Assembly (NCBI GenBank): GCA_900770225.1
Contig: CAAGJU010000321.1
Location: 1 to 6,565 of the forward strand
From: Lachnospiraceae bacterium
Lineage (GTDB): Bacteria; Bacillota; Clostridia; Lachnospirales; Lachnospiraceae
DNA: 6,565 nucleotides
Reading direction: 5' to 3'
Shown: piece after piece, positions 1 through 5,870 of the stretch
How the letters are laid out: each line of letters opens with the position of its first letter
Numbering within the stretch: position 1 is the first letter of the stretch
Translations under genes and position numbers: made by a program
The notes under the pieces: model-generated
What the model saw: only the letters and a program-made list of their open reading frames with translations
What the model was told of the DNA's origin: nothing
Database searches by the model: none

Positions 1-4
1 AACC

Positions 5-1282
5 GTGGATGTTGATGATGATCCGGCGGCGGATGCGGCTGCCGATGCGGCAGAAGACCAGGCCATCCTGGAGGAGAACAAGAACCTCAGCAAAGTCCGC
101 ATGACGGATGGAGAGCGGGACAAGACGCTGGGCATCAACAAGAAACTGGTCAACCTGGCCTTAATCTTTGTTGTTGTCATTGTAATCGTGGCGTTTTTGT
201 ACAAGGCCATGGGCCACGAGGAAGGGGCTTCCAGCAAATCCCCGCAGCAGACGACACAGCAGGAACAGGCATCCAAGAATTCACAGCGCAATGGCGATGG
301 GCAGCTGGACTATAAAGACCCGAACGTCATGAAACTGGCGCAGGCCGAACAGAATGCGAAAGGCAAGAATCCAGGCGTTACCGCACAGAAGGTAGCACCG
401 GGCGCGCAGCAGCCTGCTGCGTCATCGGATTCTCCAGCTCCGCGCAGCACGCCTGCTTCGGTTCCAGCCATCCGGTCGGCGTCTGCACCCGTTTCGTACT
501 CGGCTCCCTATGTCCTGCCTTCCGCAGCAGCACCGTCGTATGCATCTTCGATGCCAGCTTCAGTGCAGGCTGTCCGATCTGCATCTTCCAGCGCAGGTGG
601 TGGCGGGAATAATGCAAACAGTCAGGAAGAAAAGAGTCTGGCCGACCGCTTCAAGTCTGCCATTGCTTTTGCTCTTGGTGACACTACTGCTGCGCCGGAC
701 AGCAGCACAGATTCTGCCAGCGCATCGACTGCCTCCGACTCGGATAATGGCGGCTTCTCCTACTCCGCACCAAGCAGCGATGTCTTGCAGGCTGGCACGG
801 TGATTCCGGTCATGCTCTATTCCGGCATCAATACCGATACTGCCGGTCAGGTCACGGCGCAGGTTGAATCCGATGTCTACGATACGGCTACGGGCAGCAA
901 TCTCCTGATTCCTGCTGGGAGCCGCATCATTGGCAGCTATGAGTCCGGCGCAAATGAATCGGGACGCGTCAATGTGACCTTCTCGACCATCGTCCTGCCG
1001 GATGGCGGTTCTTACTCCGTCGGCAGCAGCATGGTAGCCGTGGATGGTCAGGGCTATAACGGCATTCAGGGCAATCTCCATCGTCATTCTGCACAGAAGA
1101 TCGGCAACGGTCTCCTGAATGCTGCGTTTACCGCACTCAGTACGATTTCTGTAGATCGCGTGACGCTGGGGCAGGATACGTTCAACAATCTTACCTCGAA
1201 TGATGTCAAGCCGACCATCACAGTAGATCCCGGCTATGAATTTAACATCTACGTCACGCAGCCGATTGCATTCTCAAATTGA
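5..1282 (+). CDS. trbI: TrbI/VirB10-like T4SS core-complex protein (5' end may be cut)
   Basis: Likely the envelope-spanning scaffold of a conjugative T4SS, which links the inner-membrane ATPases to the outer-membrane pore. Numbering from the GTG at position 5, an acidic Ala/Asp-rich cytoplasmic segment (about 1-48) precedes one membrane helix (about 49-68, NLALIFVVVIVIVAFLY). A long Pro/Ala/Ser/Gln-rich periplasmic linker follows (about 70-250). The C-terminal TrbI/VirB10 domain (about 256-425) shows LQAGTVIPV, LIPAGSRIIGSYES, a LPDG turn, DGQGYNG and a closing PGYEFNIYVTQ strand, all typical of the family. No cysteine is seen. The frame is open to the left edge and no ribosome binding site is visible before the GTG, so the true start may lie upstream. 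The stop is followed closely by the traG-like gene. Family assignment is strong; calling it TrbI rather than VirB10 rests on the trb-like neighbours. Confidence 0.92.
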   Translation: MDVDDDPAADAAADAAEDQAILEENKNLSKVRMTDGERDKTLGINKKLVNLALIFVVVIVIVAFLYKAMGHEEGASSKSPQQTTQQEQASKNSQRNGDGQLDYKDPNVMKLAQAEQNAKGKNPGVTAQKVAPGAQQPAASSDSPAPRSTPASVPAIRSASAPVSYSAPYVLPSAAAPSYASSMPASVQAVRSASSSAGGGGNNANSQEEKSLADRFKSAIAFALGDTTAAPDSSTDSASASTASDSDNGGFSYSAPSSDVLQAGTVIPVMLYSGINTDTAGQVTAQVESDVYDTATGSNLLIPAGSRIIGSYESGANESGRVNVTFSTIVLPDGGSYSVGSSMVAVDGQGYNGIQGNLHRHSAQKIGNGLLNAAFTALSTISVDRVTLGQDTFNNLTSNDVKPTITVDPGYEFNIYVTQPIAFSN

Positions 1283-1284
1283 AA

Positions 1285-1293
1285 GAAGGAAGG
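1285..1293 (+). promoter_or_regulatory. Ribosome binding site deciding the traG-like start
   Basis: The purine-rich GAAGGAAGG lies 3 to 8 bases before the TTG at 1297. The other in-frame TTG, at 1279, overlaps the trbI stop and has no Shine-Dalgarno-like sequence before it. This favours 1297 as the start. Confidence 0.6.
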
Positions 1294-1296
1294 ATT

Positions 1297-4074
1297 TTGC
1301 AAGACGATTTCTATGATAAAGGATTCATCCTGAAATATTGCGCTGCCACGATGGTCATCTGCTATGTGCTGGGCCAATGGATCATCACGCAGATGATTGC
1401 AGCCGACTGTGATTACAATGACCTGCTGTCGGGAATCTACCTCCCGCTGGGCCATATCCGCCTCTATCAGCCATTGGCGCATTTGTCCTGGAACAAGGAT
1501 CCTGTCCTGGTGCAGGTGATTCCGCATGTCCTGCGCGGCCACACCTTCTGGCTCTGGGGCATGATCTTCCTTGGCCTGGCCATTTGCTACTTCATCAACA
1601 AGAAGTATGAGGTGCTGTCTTCGCATGGTACAGCGGAATTTGCCAAAGCAAAGGACATCAAGGCCATGGGCTTGACTCCGAAAGACAGCGGCGTCGTGAT
1701 CGGCAGCAATCCGTTCGACAACACACTGTTGCTGGATGATGGCCCGGCACATGTCTTTCTGGCGGCTCCGACACGAACTGGTAAAGGCATCGGCATCATC
1801 ATCCCGACTGGCATCATCTGGCAGCACTCCATGTTCTTCTTCGACCCGAAAGCAGAACTCTGGACGGCAACGGCGGGATACCGCAAGAATGTCCTGGGGC
1901 AGAAAGTCATGAAGTTTGAACCGCTCTGCAAGGACGGTTCCAGTGCCAGCTGGAACCCGTATGCGGAAATCAACTTCCAGAGTTTTGAAGAGATGTCGGA
2001 TGTCAAGACTATCAATGAAACGATGGTCAAAACGGGCGAAGGCAGCAATAAAGACCCGTTCTGGGACAATTCGGCAATCACCTTGCTCAACGGCGTGGTG
2101 CTGCACCTCTTGTACAAGAACTGCCAGGAAAAGCGCGAGCTGCCTTGTCCGACGGATGCCATGAGTTTCATCTCTTCGCCGACTATGGATACTGACCATC
2201 TCTACAGTTCCATGAAGATCTATCCACATATTTCTCCGGAGGAATTCCTGGAGGAACCCTTTTACGAGCAGGATGTGGATGAGAAGGGAAATCCCAAGAC
2301 GGATGCCGAAGACAAGCCGGTTTACAAGAAGGACAAAGACGGCAATCTCATTCCGATGAAAGACGAAAAAGGACAGCCGCTTTGCCGCAAGAACCCGCTG
2401 AAAGAAATCTATGGCCCGTATGTGCCGGATTTGAAGCCGTTTGTCGAGGCTCTGAAGCTGCCCAAGAAGGAAGCCGCTGACATCCTGGAGGTTCAGGAAA
2501 GCAACCCGGAGAAAAAAGCCCGCATCGCATTTGAGAATCTGCGCCAGGCAATCATCCGACACAAGGATATGGTGGATTGGAAAGCACCGGACATCATGAT
2601 GTGCAGCAATAAAGCAGAGATTGATGGCCTTCTGGCAATGGATAAACAGCACGTATTCTATCAGCTGCTCGTTCATCCCAAAGTGGCCGAATGTGCCGCC
2701 AATATCGTCAATAACGCCAAGGAGACGCGAGAATCCATCATCGGCTCGGCCAAGACGGCCCTGAGTCTTTACCAGGATCCGCTCATCAAGCGCAACACCG
2801 CTGTGTCGGATTTTTGCTTCAAGGATTTGCTGAACCCTCAGCAGGCGGTATCGCTGTACCTGGTCTTGCAGCCGAATGACGTAGAAAAGCTGCGTCCGCT
2901 GACGCGCCTTTTCGTCAATACCATGCTGGCCAAGACTGTCCGGGATATGAAATTCGATGTTCCGGCAGAGAAGAAACAGAGGCTGCTTTTGATGCTCGAC
3001 GAATTCCCGCAGCTCAAGAAGATGGAAACCATCGAGAATACGCTGGCTATCTGCGCCGGATATGGCGTCAAGATCTGCACGGTCGTCCAGAGTATCACGC
3101 AGATCAACCAGATCTATACGAAGGATAATTCCATCCTGGACAACAGCCAGATCCAAATTTACATGACGCCCTCGAATATCCAGCAGGCCAAGGAACTCTC
3201 AGAGATCATGGGTGACAAGACCATCCGGGAACACAATCAGTCCGGCAAAGGGCTGGCCGATAAGTCCACTTCGGAGTCAAAAATCAGCCGCAAGCTCATG
3301 AACCCGGACGAGATCATGCGCATGAGCAAGAAGAAGGAGCTGGTCATGGTGCAGGGCGCAAAGCCCATCCTGGCCAAGAAGATACAGTGGTTCAATGTCC
3401 CGTTCTTCAAGAAGCGCGTCTATGATCCGCAGCATGGCAATAAAGGTGGCATCCCCAATCCGCAGTTCAGTGATGTATGTACGGAAGTGAAAACATATGA
3501 AGAATTGTTCCGCGTACATGCGCCGGAAGTGGCCGATGTACTGGAAAAGCAAGCAGCCGTCACAAAAGCAAGAAAAGCTGCTGAAAAGAAAGAGAATCCT
3601 CCCGCATCTCCTGTGGCACCTCAAGCGGCTGCGCAGCCCATGGTTCCTGCACAGGATCGAGAAACGCGTGAAGTGGAGAAGGAGACAGTAACACATGCAG
3701 AAAACGAGAAAGCCCCTGACGTGCCGCAGCCTTCCGGCAGTCCAGCAGCTGAAGCCGCTGACAAAGATCGAGGCGGGGAAGACCGTCGAAGCACTGCCGA
3801 CACTCACCATGAAGAGCCGGGGCAAGCTCATCCGGAAGCGCAGCAAGTAGCAACGTCGCAGCAGCCTGCGAATGTCCATGATGGACATCCGGAAGAAAAG
3901 CGCAAAGAGGGCACGGAATCCAGCAAGCCGGATACCAGTGATGAATCGGATGATCCTGCTGTGCTGAAATGGTTGAGTGGTAGGAAAAAGAAGCAGGATG
4001 TCCATGATGGACATCCTGTGACAGGGAAGAATGAAGGAGATGAACACAATGGAGCAGGAGAAGAAGGAGCATAA
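1297..4074 (+). CDS. traG: TraG/VirD4-like type IV coupling protein ATPase
   Basis: Likely the inner-membrane coupling protein that brings the relaxase-DNA complex to the T4SS channel using ATP. With the TTG at 1297 it has 925 residues, long for the family (about 600-700). Two membrane helices lie at about 11-34 and 83-101, followed by the family segment SSHGTAEFAKAKDI (about 108-121). Walker A is APTRTGKG (157-164); DPKAELW and DPFWDNSA follow. Walker B is LLLMLDEFPQL with D568-E569, then ICTVVQSITQINQIY. An extra segment rich in Asp/Lys/Gly (about 326-363) lies between the two Walker motifs. From about residue 765 the tail is low-complexity, charged and probably disordered. It holds two VHDGHP copies encoded by palindromic repeats and a short hydrophobic island, DPAVLKWLSG (886-895). 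The 3' end overlaps the trbB-like gene. A longer start at TTG 1279 is possible. Confidence 0.94.
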   Translation: MQDDFYDKGFILKYCAATMVICYVLGQWIITQMIAADCDYNDLLSGIYLPLGHIRLYQPLAHLSWNKDPVLVQVIPHVLRGHTFWLWGMIFLGLAICYFINKKYEVLSSHGTAEFAKAKDIKAMGLTPKDSGVVIGSNPFDNTLLLDDGPAHVFLAAPTRTGKGIGIIIPTGIIWQHSMFFFDPKAELWTATAGYRKNVLGQKVMKFEPLCKDGSSASWNPYAEINFQSFEEMSDVKTINETMVKTGEGSNKDPFWDNSAITLLNGVVLHLLYKNCQEKRELPCPTDAMSFISSPTMDTDHLYSSMKIYPHISPEEFLEEPFYEQDVDEKGNPKTDAEDKPVYKKDKDGNLIPMKDEKGQPLCRKNPLKEIYGPYVPDLKPFVEALKLPKKEAADILEVQESNPEKKARIAFENLRQAIIRHKDMVDWKAPDIMMCSNKAEIDGLLAMDKQHVFYQLLVHPKVAECAANIVNNAKETRESIIGSAKTALSLYQDPLIKRNTAVSDFCFKDLLNPQQAVSLYLVLQPNDVEKLRPLTRLFVNTMLAKTVRDMKFDVPAEKKQRLLLMLDEFPQLKKMETIENTLAICAGYGVKICTVVQSITQINQIYTKDNSILDNSQIQIYMTPSNIQQAKELSEIMGDKTIREHNQSGKGLADKSTSESKISRKLMNPDEIMRMSKKKELVMVQGAKPILAKKIQWFNVPFFKKRVYDPQHGNKGGIPNPQFSDVCTEVKTYEELFRVHAPEVADVLEKQAAVTKARKAAEKKENPPASPVAPQAAAQPMVPAQDRETREVEKETVTHAENEKAPDVPQPSGSPAAEAADKDRGGEDRRSTADTHHEEPGQAHPEAQQVATSQQPANVHDGHPEEKRKEGTESSKPDTSDESDDPAVLKWLSGRKKKQDVHDGHPVTGKNEGDEHNGAGEEGA
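2269..2385 (+). other. Asp/Lys/Gly-rich repeat-like insertion in the coupling protein
   Basis: Residues about 326-363 of the traG-like protein carry three loosely repeated turns: VDEKGNP, KDKDGNLIP and KDEKGQPL. Each resembles a beta-hairpin of the form D-x-x-G-N/Q. They sit between Walker A and Walker B, where the all-alpha substrate-contact region of VirD4 proteins normally lies, and make this part longer than usual. Seen directly in the translation; a role in substrate recognition is inference. Confidence 0.5.
3869..3891 (+). repeat. Palindromic repeat copy 1 (inside traG tail)
   Basis: The core AATGTCCATGATGGACATC occupies 3871-3889, centred on base 3880. The 8-base arms ATGTCCAT/ATGGACAT match perfectly. 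Extending to 23 bases leaves one mismatch (A3871 against C3889). It encodes VHDGHP in the traG-like protein. As RNA it could fold into a hairpin with a small loop. Confidence 0.85.
3994..4018 (+). repeat. Palindromic repeat copy 2 (inside traG tail)
   Basis: The longest copy: 12-base arms CAGGATGTCCAT and ATGGACATCCTG pair perfectly around base G4006, making 25 bases in all. It again encodes VHDGHP, in the same frame as copy 1. The centre-to-centre distance to copy 1 is 126 bases, exactly 42 codons. Confidence 0.9.
4034..4039 (+). promoter_or_regulatory. Ribosome binding site deciding the trbB-like start
   Basis: AAGGAG lies inside the end of the traG-like gene, 9 bases before the ATG at 4049. 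Alternative in-frame ATGs at 4031 and 4040 are less well placed: 4031 has only AGGGA three bases upstream, and 4040 starts directly after AAGGAG. The site favours 4049 and suggests translation coupled to traG. Confidence 0.55.
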
Positions 4075-5017
4075 TCGCACCCTTGATGCTCTGGCCAATT
4101 CCATGGGCCGGGAAATCGTTGATTATATGCATGATGACAACATCAACGAAGTTGCTCTGAATACCGATCAGCGTCTATGGATTGATACCGCAGACCACGG
4201 CTGGGAAGATACCGGAATCATCATTCCGCCTCCGCAGGCCAAGCGCATCATCTACGGCGTCGCAGCCCTTTCCGGCACGACCATCGATATTGAGAATAAG
4301 CCATACCTGGAAGCGGAAATCAAGGAATCGTATTTATTCGGGAAGGCGCGTTTCCAGGGAGAACTCCCGTCCATCGTGGACTACCCAAGCTTCAATATCC
4401 GTAAGCATTCCTCACGCGTGTTCGGCCTTGATGATTATGTTCGGCAAGGAACGATGAGCGCGCATCAGAGGGATGTCATCATCCAGGCTGTCAAGGATCA
4501 TTGGAACATCATCGCTGCCGGAGGTACGAGCAGCGGCAAGACAACGCTTTTGAACGCCGTGCTGGCCGAAGTATCGAAGACTGGCGACCGCATTGTCATC
4601 ATCGAGGATACCGGAGAACTCCAATGCACGGCCCCCAATCATGTAAACCTCAAGACGCAGCGGCCCATGATTGATATGGACACGCTTCTGCGTATCACGC
4701 TGCGCAAATCGCCGCGTCGTATCGTCGTAGGCGAGGTTCGCGGCAAGGAAGCCCTGTCGCTCCTGAAAGCCTGGAATACTGGACACGATGGCGGCTGTGC
4801 AACGGTTCACAGCGATTCCGCCGAAGAAACGCTGTACCGTCTGGAGCAGATGATCGCCGAAGTATCCGTCAATCCACAGCCTGCCATGATTGGCCGATCG
4901 GTGGACATGATCATCTACATCAAGAAGGAAGGCATCAAACGCCGTATCGATGAGATCATCCACGTCAAGGGATATGACAAAGTGACGCAGGAATACCAGA
5001 TCGAGCATATCGCCTGA
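4049..5017 (+). CDS. trbB: TrbB/VirB11-like traffic ATPase
   Basis: Likely the cytoplasmic hexameric secretion ATPase that powers pilus assembly and substrate transfer at the base of the T4SS. With the ATG at 4049 it has 322 residues, normal for the family. The N-terminal half carries the usual domain (DNINEVALNTDQRLWID to PSFNIRK). Walker A is GGTSSGKTT (158-166, lysine 164). The Asp box is IVIIEDTGELQ, Walker B is RIVVGEVRG with glutamate 229, and the His box GHDGGCATVHS has histidines 246 and 254. All key residues are present, so it should be active. It overlaps the end of the traG-like gene by 26 bases. Its TGA stop shares two bases with palindromic repeat copy 3. Starting at ATG 4031 would add six residues. 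Confidence 0.95.
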   Translation: MEQEKKEHNRTLDALANSMGREIVDYMHDDNINEVALNTDQRLWIDTADHGWEDTGIIIPPPQAKRIIYGVAALSGTTIDIENKPYLEAEIKESYLFGKARFQGELPSIVDYPSFNIRKHSSRVFGLDDYVRQGTMSAHQRDVIIQAVKDHWNIIAAGGTSSGKTTLLNAVLAEVSKTGDRIVIIEDTGELQCTAPNHVNLKTQRPMIDMDTLLRITLRKSPRRIVVGEVRGKEALSLLKAWNTGHDGGCATVHSDSAEETLYRLEQMIAEVSVNPQPAMIGRSVDMIIYIKKEGIKRRIDEIIHVKGYDKVTQEYQIEHIA

Positions 5018-5034
5018 TGTCCATCATGGACATC
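5016..5034 (+). repeat. Palindromic repeat copy 3 (overlaps trbB stop)
   Basis: GATGTCCATCATGGACATC is a perfect 19-base palindrome around base C5025. The central base is the complement of that in copies 1 and 2, so this copy matches them in the opposite orientation. Its first two bases complete the TGA stop of the trbB-like gene, and the rest lies in the gap before the pilin gene. The flanks are unlike those of the other copies, which makes the 19-base core the shared unit. Confidence 0.9.
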
Positions 5035-5038
5035 GCCA

Positions 5039-5068
5039 AAACGCCCGGCGTGAAATAAAACGGCGTTT
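5039..5068 (+). other. Inverted repeat in trbB-trbC gap, weak terminator or attenuator candidate
   Basis: AAACGCC (5039-5045) pairs with GGCGTTT (5062-5068) around a 16-base A-rich loop. Only three T bases follow the GGCG, so a strong intrinsic terminator is unlikely. It could be a weak attenuator, an RNA processing site, or chance. Confidence 0.3.
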
Positions 5069-5093
5069 CCTCGGGTAACGCATCCCGTACAAT
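5066..5093 (+). promoter_or_regulatory. Possible promoter for the pilin gene
   Basis: TACAAT at 5088-5093 is a good -10 box. The only -35 candidate at a suitable distance is TTTCCT (5066-5071, spacing 16), which is poor. The spacer contains CGGG/CCCG arms (5072-5075 and 5084-5087) that could be an operator or a hairpin. Transcription would start near 5100. No regulator can be named. Confidence 0.3.
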
Positions 5094-5098
5094 AATGA

Positions 5099-5130
5099 GT
5101 GTTAAAAGCAATGAGCCTTGCGGCTTACAC
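5099..5130 (+). other. Possible structured leader of the pilin mRNA
   Basis: GTGT (5099-5102) can pair with ACAC (5127-5130), enclosing an inner hairpin TGAGCC-TTGC-GGCTTA (5112-5127) that contains one G-T pair. The outer and inner stems compete for base 5127. If transcription starts near 5100, this hairpin would sit at the very 5' end of the pilin mRNA. It matches no RNA family I recognise. Confidence 0.25.
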
Positions 5131-5141
5131 GGATTCATGCG

Positions 5142-5147
5142 AAAGGA
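5142..5147 (+). promoter_or_regulatory. Ribosome binding site deciding the pilin start
   Basis: AAAGGA lies 8 bases before the ATG at 5156. It supports this start over an in-frame GTG at 5099 that would add 19 non-signal-like residues and has no ribosome binding site. Confidence 0.65.
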
Positions 5148-5155
5148 TGATTTTT

Positions 5156-5518
5156 ATGAAGAAGATCAAAATCACGAAAGCAGACATCAAGAAGTTTCTG
5201 ACAGATCATCAGGATGTGCTGACTTGCATGGCCATCATGCTCTTGGTTCCTGCGGTCGGCATGGCCAGCGATGCATCGAGCATCGAGATCACGCCTCTTC
5301 AGAAGCCGATGGAGACTCTGGTCAAATTCGTTTCCGGCCCATTCGCCGGAACCATCACGGTAGGATCCCTGGTCATCGGTCTGGCGAACTACCGCATGGG
5401 TGGCAGCCAGTCCATCACCAAGGATTCCGCAATCGGCGTTGGCTGCGGTGCTGCAATGACGCAGGTAGATACGCTCTGCCAATCGCTCGGCATTACGGCA
5501 TCCAGCCTCACGTTCTGA
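5156..5518 (+). CDS. trbC: TrbC/VirB2-like major pilin precursor
   Basis: Likely the prepilin whose processed form builds the conjugative pilus. The 120-residue product has a Lys-rich N-terminus (MKKIKITKADIKK), a hydrophobic signal segment (about 21-36, VLTCMAIMLLVPAVGM) and a plausible signal peptidase site after Ala37 (VGMA-SDA). The mature part has two hydrophobic helices: about 62-79 (PFAGTITVGSLVIGLANY, typical of TrbC/VirB2) and about 91-106 (SAIGVGCGAAMTQVDT). They are joined by a short polar loop (RMGGSQSITKD). Two cysteines, 97 and 108, lie in the mature C-terminal part. The gene follows the trbB-like gene after 138 non-coding bases and precedes the trbD-like gene by 12. The assignment rests on size, topology and position, since pilins diverge strongly in sequence. 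Whether the mature pilin is cyclised, as in RP4 TrbC, cannot be told. Confidence 0.85.
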   Translation: MKKIKITKADIKKFLTDHQDVLTCMAIMLLVPAVGMASDASSIEITPLQKPMETLVKFVSGPFAGTITVGSLVIGLANYRMGGSQSITKDSAIGVGCGAAMTQVDTLCQSLGITASSLTF

Positions 5519-5530
5519 CAGGAGTCTCCT

Positions 5531-5800
5531 ATGGAAGAAAGCAATGATGGTTACTCGATGACGCATCTGCCGCTTTATCAGTCTTTGACCGAACACATCT
5601 TGTTTGCCGGTGCGCCGACCAGCGTGCTGGTCGTCCTGGCCATTGTCACGCTTCTATTTGTTGCGATGTTCCAGTTCTACTACATCGTAGCAATCACGGG
5701 GCCGCTCTATTTCCTGAGCGTGTATTTAGCGGAAGATGATGCACAGTCTTTTGACTGTTATCTCATCTACAAGACAAAAAACGACTATTATTCTACCTGA
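5531..5800 (+). CDS. trbD: TrbD/VirB3-like inner-membrane protein
   Basis: Likely the small inner-membrane T4SS protein that works with the TrbE/VirB4 ATPase at the base of the channel. The 89 residues match the family size. The N-terminal part PLYQSLTEHILFAGAPTSVL (about 14-33) is the recognisable VirB3/TrbD signature (PLxxSLTxPxLxxGAP). It runs into two closely spaced hydrophobic helices (about 31-50 and 51-66), and a polar C-terminus ends in YKTKNDYYST. The ATG is preceded by AGGAG at 5520-5524, six bases upstream. It sits between pilin and ATPase genes as in IncP-type clusters. A strong terminator starts 7 bases after its stop codon. Confidence 0.88.
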   Translation: MEESNDGYSMTHLPLYQSLTEHILFAGAPTSVLVVLAIVTLLFVAMFQFYYIVAITGPLYFLSVYLAEDDAQSFDCYLIYKTKNDYYST

Positions 5801-5806
5801 CTCTGG

Positions 5807-5842
5807 AAAGCGAGATTTCATCTGCGAAAATCTCGCTTTTTT
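5807..5842 (+). terminator. Intrinsic (Rho-independent) terminator between trbD and trbE
   Basis: AAAGCGAGATTT (5807-5818) pairs perfectly over 12 bases with AAATCTCGCTTT (5828-5839) around a 9-base loop. The run of six T bases (5837-5842) follows the GCGAG arm. It is oriented for + strand transcription; the reverse strand has only three T bases. It lies 7 bases after the trbD stop and 28 bases before the trbE-like start. Confidence 0.85.
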
Positions 5843-5870
5843 CACAGAGAAAGGAATCAGCGAGGAAGAA

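Noticed and set aside
1249..3156. 635-residue open frame on the - strand
   Set aside because: It lies wholly opposite trbI/traG, which have clear Walker motifs. The translation is composition-driven with no recognisable domain, a typical antisense shadow of a long gene.
3277..4132. Two - strand open frames opposite the traG tail (275 and 190 residues)
   Set aside because: They are low-complexity shadows of the disordered tail. The MSIMDI and HHGHP repeats in them are only the palindromes read backwards.
4369..4381. GTCCATCGTGGAC, a possible fourth, degenerate palindrome copy
   Set aside because: It lacks the outer arm bases, has a mismatch in the core, and encodes a conserved-looking part of TrbB (PSIVDYPSFNIRK), so protein coding explains it.
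5520..5530. AGGAGTCTCCT palindrome covering the trbD ribosome binding site
   Set aside because: The one-base centre cannot form a tight RNA hairpin, and AGGAG alone is explained by ribosome binding.
5095..5547. 150-residue + strand frame starting at ATG 5095
   Set aside because: It overlaps the pilin gene in another frame, has no hydrophobic pilin features and no ribosome binding site; the frame used by trbC explains the region.
5776..5839. A-AAA-AAC slippery heptamer near the trbD end followed by a stem-loop, suggesting programmed frameshifting
   Set aside because: The stem starts about 24 bases after the heptamer, too far for the usual spacer. A -1 shift gives a frame ending at TGA 5872-5874 rather than joining trbE. 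The hairpin with a T tract is better explained as a terminator.
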